The position numbers were made by a program, and so were the translations under genes. 64,000 bases of DNA from JAUILH01 sp964230215 (GTDB lineage: Bacteria > Bacteroidota > Bacteroidia > Flavobacteriales_D > JAUILH01): NCBI GenBank assembly GCA_964230215.1, contig CAXRGQ010000014.1, positions 248,001 to 312,000 of the forward strand, read 5' to 3'. The notes beneath the pieces are model-generated. The model had not been told where the DNA came from and did not search any database. It saw only the letters and a program-made list of their open reading frames with translations. This document shows positions 9,906 to 19,554 of this stretch, one piece after another (within the stretch, counting starts at the first letter, position 1; each line of letters opens with the position of its first letter).

Positions 9906-11010
9906 TTTAAATATAGTTTCCTTTGATGTTCCCTATCCAGCCAACTATGGCGGTGTAATTGATGTCTACTATAAATTGAAGGCCTTGCATAGAGCAGGTG
10001 TTAAAGTAGCTCTTCATGTTTACAAATATGGGCGCAAAGAGCAGTCTTTATTGGAGGAGTTTTGTGAGGAGGTGAGGTATTATCCACGCGCTAAATCAAT
10101 GAGTCTATTATTTTCAAAGTACCCCTATGTGGTAGCTAGCAGAAGTAGTAGAAAGCTTTCTGAAAATCTCAGAACGAATGATGCACCTATATTGTTTGAG
10201 GGTCTACACACTTGTTTCCCAATGATCCAGGGATTTGAAAATAGGCAATGTATAATTCGCATGCACAATATCGAGAGCGATTACTATGCTGGATTGGCTA
10301 AAGTGGAGTCAAATCCATTTAAGCGTTTTTACTTTAAACAAGAAGCTAAAAAGTTAGCCAAGTTTGAAGAAATAGTGAAGAAAGCGAGTGACATTCTGGC
10401 TATTTCTAAAGCTGATTTCAACTATTTACAGACCAGCTATTCAGGTGTGAATTGCCATTATGTTCCTGCATTTCATTCATCCGAATATGTCGATATAAAT
10501 GAGGGGACAGGTGATTATGCTTTCTATCATGGCAACTTGGCTGTTGGAGAAAACAATGAAGCTGCTTTATACTTGGTAAATCAGGTGTTTTCCAAATCTA
10601 AGCACCGTCTCGTAATTGCCGGAAACAAACCGTCCAAAGAGTTAAAAGCGACTTGTGAGAAGCTGTCAAATGTCGAATTACTTGATAATTTATCATCTGA
10701 TGAGATTACCCAGTATTTATGCAATGCTCAATGTAATGTGCTACCGACCTTTCAGGCAACAGGGATTAAACTAAAGCTGATCTTAAGTTTGTATAGAGGG
10801 CGTTTCTGCATTGCAAATGACGAAATGGCAAAGGAAACTGGCTTGGAAGAAATGTGTATAATCGCAAATTCGCCTAAAGAATGGATAGGTGCTATAGACG
10901 CGTGTTTTAAGCAGCCATTTGATGCAGCGCAGATTGAAAAAAGAAAAGAATTTCTAGCAGATAAGTTAAGCAATGATGCAGGAGCGCAGAAGATTCTTGG
11001 TCTTTTTTAA
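9892..11010 (+). CDS. Glycosyltransferase, GT-B fold
   Basis: The second glycosyltransferase of the pair has 372 residues. It opens with NIVSFDVPYPANYGGVIDVY, the typical first strand and glycine-rich loop of family 4-type enzymes, and the C-terminal half carries FYHGNLAVGENNEA and RLVIAGNKP. The glutamate-containing motif is weakly conserved, with TFQATGIKLKLILSLYRG in its place. The only in-frame start near the expected N-terminus is TTG at 9892, inside the preceding gene. The last four bases are shared with the stop codon of convergent ftsE. The likely role is extension of a surface glycan; the linkage is unknown. Confidence 0.78.
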   Translation: MAKIDLNIVSFDVPYPANYGGVIDVYYKLKALHRAGVKVALHVYKYGRKEQSLLEEFCEEVRYYPRAKSMSLLFSKYPYVVASRSSRKLSENLRTNDAPILFEGLHTCFPMIQGFENRQCIIRMHNIESDYYAGLAKVESNPFKRFYFKQEAKKLAKFEEIVKKASDILAISKADFNYLQTSYSGVNCHYVPAFHSSEYVDINEGTGDYAFYHGNLAVGENNEAALYLVNQVFSKSKHRLVIAGNKPSKELKATCEKLSNVELLDNLSSDEITQYLCNAQCNVLPTFQATGIKLKLILSLYRGRFCIANDEMAKETGLEEMCIIANSPKEWIGAIDACFKQPFDAAQIEKRKEFLADKLSNDAGAQKILGLF

Positions 11011-11702
11011 GAAAGCGGATTAAAACTAGTTACCGCCTTTAAATCTTTAACCGTTTTATCTTCACATTTTATCGTTCTTGACGGAAAACGTTCCATTAAA
11101 TGAAAGTCATGCGTTGCCATAAAAATAGACGTTCCCTTTTTCTGAATATCAAATAGTAAGGACATTATTTCATCGGTAGTTTCCGGATCCAAATTACCCG
11201 TAGGCTCATCCGCTAAAATCAGATTAGGGTCATTCAAAATTGCTCTGGCAATAGCTACACGTTGCTGCTCCCCACCCGATAGTTGGTGAGGGAATTTATA
11301 TGCTTTAGTAGATAAACCAACCATTTCGAGCAATTCGAGTGCTCTAGCTTCCATCTTCTTTTTTCCTCTCCATCCTGTTGCACGCATTACAAAGACAAGA
11401 TTCTTCAACACGTTTCTGTCCATCAATAACTGGAAGTCCTGAAAAACAATGCCAATCTTTCGTCTCAAAATCGGAATTTTTCTTGCAGGAAGCTTACGTA
11501 GATTATATCCAGCAACAGTGCCTTCACCTTCTTTAAGCTTCAACTCTCCATATAAAGTTTTCAGTAAACTTGATTTTCCGCTACCAGTTTTACCAATTAG
11601 ATAAACAAATTCGCCATTATCAATGCTAAAGTTTACATCACTAAGAATCAAACTTTTGCCTTGATAAATCTTTGCGTTTTGTATGCTGATTGGATGGTCC
11701 AT
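11007..11702 (-). CDS. ftsE: FtsE-like ABC transporter ATP-binding protein
   Basis: This 231-residue ABC ATPase has Walker A GKTGSGKSS (residues 37-45), the signature LSGGEQQ, Walker B LILADEP, and the D-loop and H-loop (NLDPETTDE, ATHDF). Its size and overall sequence match FtsE, the cytoplasmic ATPase that with the membrane protein FtsX controls cell-wall hydrolases at division. No ftsX is beside it; the two genes are often apart in Bacteroidota. A lipoprotein-releasing (LolD-like) role is an alternative for this subfamily. It is convergent with the glycosyltransferase gene (shared TTAA) and divergent from the TPR gene 157 bases away. Confidence 0.82.
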   Translation of the reverse strand: MDHPISIQNAKIYQGKSLILSDVNFSIDNGEFVYLIGKTGSGKSSLLKTLYGELKLKEGEGTVAGYNLRKLPARKIPILRRKIGIVFQDFQLLMDRNVLKNLVFVMRATGWRGKKKMEARALELLEMVGLSTKAYKFPHQLSGGEQQRVAIARAILNDPNLILADEPTGNLDPETTDEIMSLLFDIQKKGTSIFMATHDFHLMERFPSRTIKCEDKTVKDLKAVTSFNPLS

Positions 11703-11859
11703 GCTGCTTTTTCTACCGTAAATTTCGGATTCTTAGTGTCTTTTAATTGTGTCATGATAAAATAATCTTAACAGAATTACGTTAACAACTTACCCCCCTC
11801 AGGCCTAAAAAGCCCTTCTTTACAGTAGTATTTTTATGGTTTAAAATCTTAGGTAGATT

Positions 11860-14800
11860 ATGAAGTATTTCCTCATATTGGCGTTTTGTATATCTGCAAC
11901 ATTCCATCTAAGCGCTCAGAAGACCGGGGCTTACACAAATGAATTTGTGCAATATGATGATGCTGTGGACTTATTCGATAAAGAAAAGTATACAGCGGCT
12001 TATCAGAAATTTGATCAGTTTATTGAGTCGAACGGTGAAGGACTGCATGATGCTAGAATAATGCATGCTAATTTCTATCGTGCTGTATGTGCGATGGAAC
12101 TTTATCATGATGATGCAGATTACAGATTCATGCGTTTTGTGGAAGAGTATCCTGAAAGCCCCCGCTTACAATCTGCTTATTTTAAATTGGGTGTAATAAA
12201 GTACAGAGATCAAAATTGGAATAAAGCAGTTGAGTGGTTTGATAAAGTGGATAAATTTCAGTTGACGAAAGACGAATTGTCTGAGTATTATTTCAAGAGG
12301 GGCTATGCTCACTTTATGGAGGAGAATTACAAAGTAGCGTCTGCGGATTTTAGAGAGATTAAGGACGTTGAATCACAGTACCAAGATCCTGCGATTTATT
12401 ACTACTCTCACATAGCCTACATGGACGGTAATTATCAAACTGCGCTAGAGGGATTCGAAAAATTGAAGGACAAGAAAGGCTTTGATAAGATTGTGCCTTA
12501 TTACATCACGCAAATTTATTATCGTCAGGAGAAATATGATTTAGTACTCTCTTATGGTGGTCCTTTGCTGGATACTATCACTCCTCAAAAGAAGGCGGAG
12601 ATAGCCAACATGGTGGGAGATGCTTATTATCAGCAAGAGAAATACGATGAAGCATTACCCTTCCTACACATGCACATGAAAGAGGTGCAGCTCACTACGG
12701 CAGAGAAGTATAGAATAGCCTACTGTTACTATATGATTGAAGATTATGATCAAGCCTCAAAATACTTTGAATGGGTGAGTAGAAATGATGATCCTCTTGG
12801 GCAGAACGCACTTTATTATATGGGGGAGTGTTTCGAGTATCTCGACAAGAAAAATTATGCACAAAATGCTTATCAAGCAGCATCCGAAATGGAGTATGAT
12901 CCTGAAATTCAAGAAGACGCCTTATTCCGATTTGCTAAGCTTGCCTATGAGTTATCGCTTAATCCATACGATGAGGCGATAGATGCCTTCCAAAGATATT
13001 TACAGAAATACCCGAACACTGAGCGCGCTGATGATGCCTATCAGTATTTGGTGAATGTTTATCTCACAACCAAAAACTATGATGCTGCACTTGAGTCACT
13101 TGAGAAACTCGACATGAAGGATGTTCGTTTGCAACGAGCTTATCAGTTAGTTCTTTATAATCGGGCGGTTGAACTTCAATCTAACTCGAGATACGAAGAC
13201 GCCATTAAGTACTACAAAAGAGTAGATGAATATCCAGTAGACAGAGAGTTAAGCAGCTTAAGTAAGTATTGGATTGGCGAGTGTAATTACTACATGGGTA
13301 ATTATCCGGTGGCGAGAACTTATTACAACCAATTTATTAAATCGCCTGGAGCGATTAATACCGATTTCTATGGTGACGCCCACTACAACATAGCTTATAC
13401 TTATCTAAAAGAAGGTGATAACAAAAGTGCGTTAGATGAGTTCAGACAATATGTGTCTAAACCAGGCAGTAATGAGATTAAGTTGAATGACGCTTACTTA
13501 AGAATAGCAGATGGCTTTTTCATGCAAGATGATCCAGATGATGAGAGAGCTATCGAGTATTATGGTAAATCGCTTGATTTAAACATTGCGCATCAAGATT
13601 ACGCCTTATTTCAGCGAGGGTTGAGTTATGGATATATCCAACAGCCCGAAAAAAAAGTGGTAGAATTAGAAAAGTTACTGCAGCAATACAGCGGCTCAAT
13701 AAGAAAGGTAAATGCTCTTTATCAGCTGGGTGAGGCCTACAGAGTAATGAATAAGTTTGATAAAGCTATCAAGTACTATGAGCAGGTAGCTGAACAATAT
13801 AGTAGCAACATTTTAGCTACAAAATCACTACTTTACCTAGGACTGCTGCATAAAGAAGTTAAGCAATACAACCAGGCCATTGACGCCTACATACTGGTAC
13901 TAGAAAACAACCCCTCTCCGGATGATTGTAGAGATGCTGTGTTTGGGTTGAAGGACGTGTACGTAGCTAAAGACCAATTAGAGAAATGGGATAACATTGT
14001 GTCACGCTATAATTGTGTGGACAGTGATCAAAGAACTTTAGATTCAACCTTCTTTGCAGAAACTGTCAATAAGTATCACTTAGAGGACAATTGTGAAAAA
14101 ATAATAGCCAACGTAGACAGATATACAAGCAGGTACCCAAATGGTATTTATGTATCTCATGCACTGTTTTATAAGGCCGAATGTTTGTACCATGACGAGA
14201 AAGTAGATGAATCTCAAATCTATTATGAGAACATCCTAAATCTACCGCAAAACGAGTATACAGAAACAGCATTGTTACGTACGGCTGCTATGTACTATAA
14301 TCAGGAGAAGTATCAGGAGGCATTCACCAACTTTAATAATCTAGAGAAAATGGCGAGCAATGCCGAAAATTTATTGATTAGCAAGATTGGTCAAATGCGC
14401 TGCTTCTATAAATTAGGTGACTATCCGTATGCTAAAAACTACGCAACAGAAGTCTTAGCGGAAGATCAAACACCAGAGAATATCAAGGTGCAGGCACAAC
14501 TAATTTTAGGTATGTCTTTAATGCATACTAATCAGCTTGATAGGGCTATTGACGAATTAGTTAAAGTAAATCAAATGACTACCTCTGTGTTGGGTGCAGA
14601 AGCACAATATCATGTAGCATTAATATACTTCAAGAAAGAAGATACGGGTGAAGTTGAAAAGCAAATTTTAAAGCTTATTAAACAAAAACCAAGTTATGAT
14701 TATTGGGTGGCAAAGGGATATATATTGCTCGCCGATAACTTATTGCTTAAAGGGGATGTATTCCAGGCAAAACATACACTTCAATCTGTAATAGATAATT

Positions 14801-15036
14801 ATGTTGGGGATGATGATATCGTTCCGACTGCAAAAGCTAAATTAAAAGCGATTATTGAGTCTGAAAAAGAAGAGGAAGAAGGACGTGAGACTCGTTCAAT
14901 GATGCTGGATTTAGGCGGTGACGATGATGTCATAAAAGGTGATGATATAGAAGAGGCGCCTGATAAAGAAGAGGAGGAATCCCCCGATAATTCGGAAACC
15001 GAGAACCCAAATGAAGAAGGAGGTCAAAATGAATAA
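11860..15036 (+). CDS. Large periplasmic tetratricopeptide-repeat protein
   Basis: The 1058-residue protein has a signal peptide (MKYFLILAFCISATFHLSAQ) and then a near-continuous array of tetratricopeptide and related helical repeats to about residue 1000; repeats such as YDEALPFLHMHMKE and FDKAIKYYEQVAEQYSS are visible. It ends in a strongly acidic tail of about 55 residues rich in E and D. It should be a periplasmic scaffold. The next gene, a predicted outer-membrane barrel, overlaps it by 8 bases, which suggests that the two work as a pair. I recall this pairing near ftsE in related bacteria, but the function is not known to me. Confidence 0.85.
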   Translation: MKYFLILAFCISATFHLSAQKTGAYTNEFVQYDDAVDLFDKEKYTAAYQKFDQFIESNGEGLHDARIMHANFYRAVCAMELYHDDADYRFMRFVEEYPESPRLQSAYFKLGVIKYRDQNWNKAVEWFDKVDKFQLTKDELSEYYFKRGYAHFMEENYKVASADFREIKDVESQYQDPAIYYYSHIAYMDGNYQTALEGFEKLKDKKGFDKIVPYYITQIYYRQEKYDLVLSYGGPLLDTITPQKKAEIANMVGDAYYQQEKYDEALPFLHMHMKEVQLTTAEKYRIAYCYYMIEDYDQASKYFEWVSRNDDPLGQNALYYMGECFEYLDKKNYAQNAYQAASEMEYDPEIQEDALFRFAKLAYELSLNPYDEAIDAFQRYLQKYPNTERADDAYQYLVNVYLTTKNYDAALESLEKLDMKDVRLQRAYQLVLYNRAVELQSNSRYEDAIKYYKRVDEYPVDRELSSLSKYWIGECNYYMGNYPVARTYYNQFIKSPGAINTDFYGDAHYNIAYTYLKEGDNKSALDEFRQYVSKPGSNEIKLNDAYLRIADGFFMQDDPDDERAIEYYGKSLDLNIAHQDYALFQRGLSYGYIQQPEKKVVELEKLLQQYSGSIRKVNALYQLGEAYRVMNKFDKAIKYYEQVAEQYSSNILATKSLLYLGLLHKEVKQYNQAIDAYILVLENNPSPDDCRDAVFGLKDVYVAKDQLEKWDNIVSRYNCVDSDQRTLDSTFFAETVNKYHLEDNCEKIIANVDRYTSRYPNGIYVSHALFYKAECLYHDEKVDESQIYYENILNLPQNEYTETALLRTAAMYYNQEKYQEAFTNFNNLEKMASNAENLLISKIGQMRCFYKLGDYPYAKNYATEVLAEDQTPENIKVQAQLILGMSLMHTNQLDRAIDELVKVNQMTTSVLGAEAQYHVALIYFKKEDTGEVEKQILKLIKQKPSYDYWVAKGYILLADNLLLKGDVFQAKHTLQSVIDNYVGDDDIVPTAKAKLKAIIESEKEEEEGRETRSMMLDLGGDDDVIKGDDIEEAPDKEEEESPDNSETENPNEEGGQNE

Positions 15037-16744
15037 GCTAATTACAATAATTTTTGTTGTAGCTGGTATTAGCGCTCATGCACAGTACACTACTGGTGTA
15101 ACAATTGATGTTAAGCGTGAAGTCGCGAATTCGCAAAAAATCTCAACACTTCCTAAGGTGGCTGAGAATGAAGTTGAAATTCCTACAAATGTCTACCCTG
15201 TCTTAACAAGAAGAGCTGAGGTAGATATCAAAGTAGACGATATCAAGGCAGCTAAACTAAGAATAGTAGAACCACTTTCTAAACTCTATAGAGGATATGT
15301 TAAAGCTGGTTTCGGTATGTTCAACAGCCCATTACTTGATGTGCATTTTATGGAAAAAAGATCACGAAGAGGAATGTGGGGCGTAAATGCTAGACATTTT
15401 TCAAGTCGAGATATGAATGACGGTTTCCATTTCTCTGGTTTCTCAGACAACAATTTCGCCTTGTACGGTGCTAAGTACACAAAAACACATGCACTATCGG
15501 GAGATCTGGATATATCATACAACACGCTGCATCAATATGGTACGGTGAATGATACCACCATTTCAAGAGATCAAATTCGTCAGAATTATCAAAACTATGG
15601 TTTCAATGGACGTGTTTTAAGTACAGTTCACGATTCACTTTATCTTAATCATGATATTAAATTCGGGTACTACTATTACCAAGACTTTAAAGACCAAAAA
15701 GCGATGGAGAAGCATGCCTACGCGAATGAGAACAACTTCTACATTAATGGCAAGCTTGGTAAGTACATGAATAAAGAATATGTGGAAGGTGAATTGAATT
15801 TCGACTTTAACAAATACAAAAGTGATTCAATCAACCCTTGTGTAGCTTGTGATATTCCTCAAAGAATGTTCAACCAAGGGAATGCAATTCTGTCATTTAG
15901 CGGTCGTATAATTAGCGTTAGAGACAAGTTAAAGCTCAAGCTGGGGTTAAAGTTTGATGTTGATATGCCAGATGTGTTATCGTCTAATCCTAAGTTATAC
16001 TTCTTCCCAGATGTAGAGATAAAGTACAGCATGTTTAACGATATCTTTATTCCATACATTGGAGCCACAAGAGAATTACAGCGTAATAGTTTCAAAACCT
16101 TGTCTCAAGAGAATCCATTTGTTCTCTCATCAATGCAATTATTGAATACGAATAATGTGTACAAAATTTACGCAGGTATCAAAGGAACATTGAGCTCAAA
16201 AATCGACTTTAATGCTGAGGTTGACCACGGTTTATATCGCAACCTGCCATTATTCTGGAGAGATGATTTATACAGCTTTAAAAACCAGTTTGATGTTATT
16301 TATGACACTTTATCTATCACACGTATCAAAGGTGAACTGTCGTATAACAAAGGAGAGGATTTGAAAATCTATGCGAAAGGTGAGTACTTTTTGTATGGTG
16401 AAGGATCAGAGGTAGAAGCATGGTATAGACCAGATGCTAAGTTTACTATTGGTGGTAGATATGACATGCAAGACAAAATAATTGCTAAGCTAGATGCTTA
16501 TATTCTGGCTGGAAGAAAGGCAGGAACTACAGATTCAGTTCAGAATGTAACAGCTGTTGATGGCGTATCCGTAATCGATCTAGGTACATTTGTGGATGTA
16601 AACATGGGAGTTGAATATAGATATACTAAGCGCTTGTCTGTATTCTTGAATTTCAACAATATTCTATCAAGAAACTACAGACTGTATCAAGATTATCCGC
16701 TTCAAGGCATAAATATATTAGGCGGATTGACGTATAGCTTCTAA
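15029..16744 (+). CDS. Outer-membrane beta-barrel protein paired with the TPR protein
   Basis: I set the start at the ATG at 15029, which gives a clean signal peptide (MNKLITIIFVVAGISAHAQ); a frame start 18 bases earlier adds only charged residues. The mature protein of about 550 residues resembles the barrel part of TonB-dependent receptors: many alternating amphipathic strands (for example YVEGELNFDFNKYKS, FVDVNMGVEYRYT) and a C-terminal ILGGLTYSF ending in phenylalanine. I see no plug domain or TonB box, so it is probably a plug-less barrel. It overlaps the TPR gene by 8 bases. An AGGAGG lies upstream of the ATG, unusual in this phylum, but it is also coding sequence. Confidence 0.78.
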   Translation: MNKLITIIFVVAGISAHAQYTTGVTIDVKREVANSQKISTLPKVAENEVEIPTNVYPVLTRRAEVDIKVDDIKAAKLRIVEPLSKLYRGYVKAGFGMFNSPLLDVHFMEKRSRRGMWGVNARHFSSRDMNDGFHFSGFSDNNFALYGAKYTKTHALSGDLDISYNTLHQYGTVNDTTISRDQIRQNYQNYGFNGRVLSTVHDSLYLNHDIKFGYYYYQDFKDQKAMEKHAYANENNFYINGKLGKYMNKEYVEGELNFDFNKYKSDSINPCVACDIPQRMFNQGNAILSFSGRIISVRDKLKLKLGLKFDVDMPDVLSSNPKLYFFPDVEIKYSMFNDIFIPYIGATRELQRNSFKTLSQENPFVLSSMQLLNTNNVYKIYAGIKGTLSSKIDFNAEVDHGLYRNLPLFWRDDLYSFKNQFDVIYDTLSITRIKGELSYNKGEDLKIYAKGEYFLYGEGSEVEAWYRPDAKFTIGGRYDMQDKIIAKLDAYILAGRKAGTTDSVQNVTAVDGVSVIDLGTFVDVNMGVEYRYTKRLSVFLNFNNILSRNYRLYQDYPLQGINILGGLTYSF

Positions 16745-16753
16745 TCTCTTTGG

Positions 16754-16761
16754 TATATTTG
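16754..16761 (+). promoter_or_regulatory. Candidate promoter -7 box for the aminotransferase operon
   Basis: TATATTTG is an exact TAnnTTTG box, 28 bases before the ATG at 16790. A TTG lies 24 bases upstream of the box, a little far for the usual -33 spacing. Confidence 0.4.
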
Positions 16762-16789
16762 TTATAGACACAATCTCATTAACGCGTAG

Positions 16790-17989
16790 ATGATACCATT
16801 CTATAAGCCAAAGTTTAACCCAGAAGTGATGCCTTTGTTGGAAGAGGTTTTAAGATCTGGCTGGATTACAACGGGTCCAAAAACTAAGGCCTTCGAAAAA
16901 GAGATTACAGCCTTTTGTGGTAATAAAATCACAAATGCTTTGGGTTCCGCAACAGCCGGAATGGAGTTGGTGTTGCGGTGGTATGGTGTTGGGCCAGGGG
17001 ATGAAGTAATTATTCCAGCATACACATATTGTGCAACTGCAAATGTCGTAATGCACCTAGGAGCTAAGCCTGTAATGGTCGACATTCGTGATGATTTTAA
17101 TATCGATCCAACAGAAATTGAAAAACACATTACCGATAAAACGAAGGCAATAGTACCTGTAGATTTTGCGGGTTGGCCTTGTGATTACGAAACCATAAAT
17201 CAGATTGCGTTAAAGCACAAATCAAGTTTTAATCCGCATAGTGAGGAGCAGAAAAAGTTGGGTAGAATTCTGGTTATGGCAGATGCTGCACACTCGTTTG
17301 GGGCCGAAAGAGGCAATAAAAAATCAGGTGTTTTAGCAGACGTGTCCGTATTTAGTTTTCATGCGGTAAAGAACCTAACAACAGCAGAAGGGGGCGCCAT
17401 CTGTTGGAATCTACCAGATGAATTTGATCACGATGAAATATACCGTGTTATAAATGTGATGTCCTTGCACGGTCAGTCAAAAGATGCCCTGGCTAAGACA
17501 AAATCAGGCGCATGGAGATATGATGTAGAGTTTCCAGGCTATAAGTGCAATATGACGGACATGCATGCATCCATTGGGCTGATAGATTTAAAGTATTACG
17601 GTGATAATTTAAAGGCACGCTCAGAGATGTTTGGAATCTACGATGAAGCATTAAAACAATATGATTGGGCCATTACACCTACCTATCAAAATTCCGATCA
17701 GAAAGGCTCATTACATATTTATGCTCTTAGAATTAAAGTATTCACTGAAGCTCAAAAGGATGATTTAATCAATCGTATGGCAGGGGAGCAAATAATGTGT
17801 AATGTTCACTTTATTCCACTACCATTACTGTCTGCTTACAAGAGCTACTCTATTAAGGATTATCCTAAAGCTTATGAAATGTTCTGTCAGGAATTATCTC
17901 TTCCCATTTTTATAGGCTTAACAAAGGAAGAGCAACATAAGGTGGTAGAGTGTCTGGATAAACACATTACTGCCATAAAGCATGCTTAA
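16790..17989 (+). CDS. DegT/DnrJ/EryC1/StrS-family sugar aminotransferase
   Basis: This 399-residue PLP enzyme belongs to the sugar aminotransferase family that aminates nucleotide-linked keto-sugars for surface glycans. Lys194 in SFHAVKNLTTAEGGA is the expected PLP lysine, DAAHSFGAE provides the aspartate and histidine of the cofactor site, and IPAYTYCATANVV is the conserved early segment. The gene overlaps the initiating sugar transferase by 8 bases, which strongly suggests that the amino-sugar made here belongs to a glycan started by that transferase. The keto-sugar substrate is not evident; no dedicated dehydratase lies next to it. Confidence 0.9.
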   Translation: MIPFYKPKFNPEVMPLLEEVLRSGWITTGPKTKAFEKEITAFCGNKITNALGSATAGMELVLRWYGVGPGDEVIIPAYTYCATANVVMHLGAKPVMVDIRDDFNIDPTEIEKHITDKTKAIVPVDFAGWPCDYETINQIALKHKSSFNPHSEEQKKLGRILVMADAAHSFGAERGNKKSGVLADVSVFSFHAVKNLTTAEGGAICWNLPDEFDHDEIYRVINVMSLHGQSKDALAKTKSGAWRYDVEFPGYKCNMTDMHASIGLIDLKYYGDNLKARSEMFGIYDEALKQYDWAITPTYQNSDQKGSLHIYALRIKVFTEAQKDDLINRMAGEQIMCNVHFIPLPLLSAYKSYSIKDYPKAYEMFCQELSLPIFIGLTKEEQHKVVECLDKHITAIKHA

Positions 17990-18569
17990 GCGCCTATTCG
18001 ATATTTTAAGTTCATTAGCTGTATTGCTGCTTTGTCTGCCCTTTTTAATCATCATCTCTATAATCATCAGTATTGAGTCTCGTGGCGGAGTGATTTTTTC
18101 CCAAGTAAGAGTTGGAAAAGACGGGAAAGAATTCAAGTTGTATAAGCTCCGATCTATGAGGGTGAATACTGAAAAATCTGGGCAATTAACGGTAGGTGCA
18201 GATGCCAGAATCACCAAAACTGGACGCTTTATTCGCAAATTCAAATTGGACGAATTACCACAACTAATTAACATAATCATAGGTGATATGAGCGTTGTCG
18301 GCCCAAGACCAGAGGTGCCTAAATACGTGGCATTGTATACCGATGAGCAAAGAAAAGTATTGTCAGTTCGTCCAGGATTAACTGATTACGCATCCATTCA
18401 GTATATAAATGAAAATGAGGTGCTGGGCGAAAGTAAGGATCCCGAAAAAACCTATATAGCGGAGGTTATGCCGGCCAAATTACAGCTGAACCTCAAGTAT
18501 GTTGAGGAGCAAAGTTTCGCTACGGACCTTAAGCTGATTTTTAAAACTATTGGACGAATTTTGTCCTAG
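17982..18569 (+). CDS. Undecaprenyl-phosphate sugar-1-phosphate transferase (bacterial sugar transferase family)
   Basis: The 195-residue protein is a short initiating transferase of the PglC/WcaJ C-domain type, which loads a phospho-sugar onto undecaprenyl phosphate at the inner membrane. It begins with the family pattern KRLFDILSS followed by one hydrophobic re-entrant helix (residues about 8-32). The catalytic core follows: FKLYKLRSM, FKLDELPQLINI with the Asp-Glu dyad, and MSVVGPRPEVP. The overlap with the aminotransferase ties it to an amino-sugar glycan. Its stop shares CTAG with the convergent SirB1-like gene. Confidence 0.9.
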   Translation: MLKRLFDILSSLAVLLLCLPFLIIISIIISIESRGGVIFSQVRVGKDGKEFKLYKLRSMRVNTEKSGQLTVGADARITKTGRFIRKFKLDELPQLINIIIGDMSVVGPRPEVPKYVALYTDEQRKVLSVRPGLTDYASIQYINENEVLGESKDPEKTYIAEVMPAKLQLNLKYVEEQSFATDLKLIFKTIGRILS

Positions 18570-19441
18570 TCTTCGATGGTTTTTAGCAATTGATGTACTT
18601 CATCCACCTTATCTAAATAACCACTTTTATTGTAAGAATAGATAAGATTGGTAAGCATGCGTTTGATGATTGTTACATTATCACATGGCTCATAAAATTT
18701 CTCTTCAGGTGCAATATTCAACTCAGATAAGAACTGATCTATCTCTTTATGATTAAAAATAGTGCCCAAACTAAACGGATTTATGAAAAACATCACATTA
18801 GAATCCGTATCATTAATTAATGCGCTTAGATTATATTCATCCATGTAGCATACTACGAAATGATTGGGTAGGTTTACCCCAAATATGGGCATTTTAGAGC
18901 GCCTTGCAACCACAATATATATGATTGCTAGCGAGAGAGGATTGCCCTTGCCTGTTTCTAGTACATGGTTGATAAACGAATTTTGAGGCGAATGATAGTT
19001 TTTCTTGTTCCCTCTAAAATTGTGCACATCAAATAAAATGTGATTTAGAACCTTAACCTTTTCAAATGCAGTTAAGTCATCATTCATTTCAAGCCAAACA
19101 TCTCGTTCAATCTGATCGAGTTTTTGGTATAACTTCTTTTCGTCTAGGTCAGGATATTGGTACTTAGCAACTAAAAGTGCACCTTCAAATAAATCGTTGG
19201 CTCCTTTGGTTTTCCATTCGCCTAGGTCTTGCTTAAGCGTGTCAAACTGAATGTCATGTATCAATGATTCGATTCGCTGTTGAAATAGCATATCATAATC
19301 ATTAAACTCCCAAAAACTCTCTAGAGAAGGAATGACATCCACGCCATAAGACATAAGTTTGTCTTTAACCTGATTGAAAATAGTTTCGTCAGGGTCATCC
19401 AATAATTGAATGAGAGCGTGTATTTCAGACTTGTCTGCCAT
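18566..19441 (-). CDS. SirB1-like transglutaminase-fold protein
   Basis: This 291-residue cytoplasmic protein resembles the SirB1 family, a transglutaminase-like fold without proven activity. The key segment is FRGNKKNYHSPQNSFINHVL, then GNPLSLAIIYIVVARR and GVNLPNHFVV. Classical transglutaminase cysteine is not in its usual place: Ser and Gly occupy the GNPLSLA region, so catalysis is doubtful. The C-terminal 60 residues look TPR-like (YNKSGYLDKVDEVHQLL). A small TPR gene lies 113 bases upstream on the same strand. The role is unknown. Confidence 0.75.
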   Translation of the reverse strand: MADKSEIHALIQLLDDPDETIFNQVKDKLMSYGVDVIPSLESFWEFNDYDMLFQQRIESLIHDIQFDTLKQDLGEWKTKGANDLFEGALLVAKYQYPDLDEKKLYQKLDQIERDVWLEMNDDLTAFEKVKVLNHILFDVHNFRGNKKNYHSPQNSFINHVLETGKGNPLSLAIIYIVVARRSKMPIFGVNLPNHFVVCYMDEYNLSALINDTDSNVMFFINPFSLGTIFNHKEIDQFLSELNIAPEEKFYEPCDNVTIIKRMLTNLIYSYNKSGYLDKVDEVHQLLKTIED

Positions 19442-19554
19442 TTCTAATATAACGCACAGCTAGTGCGATTTGTTACCAAAGCTACGACAGAAGCTATGCT
19501 CTAAAACACGCTTTAGCCAATACTTATAAATACAAGAATGTTGAATTGTTTGAT

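Noticed and set aside
15017..15023. AGGAGG as a Shine-Dalgarno site for the barrel gene
   Set aside because: It is part of the upstream coding sequence (codons for Glu and Gly), and the phylum rarely uses such sites, so it may be chance.
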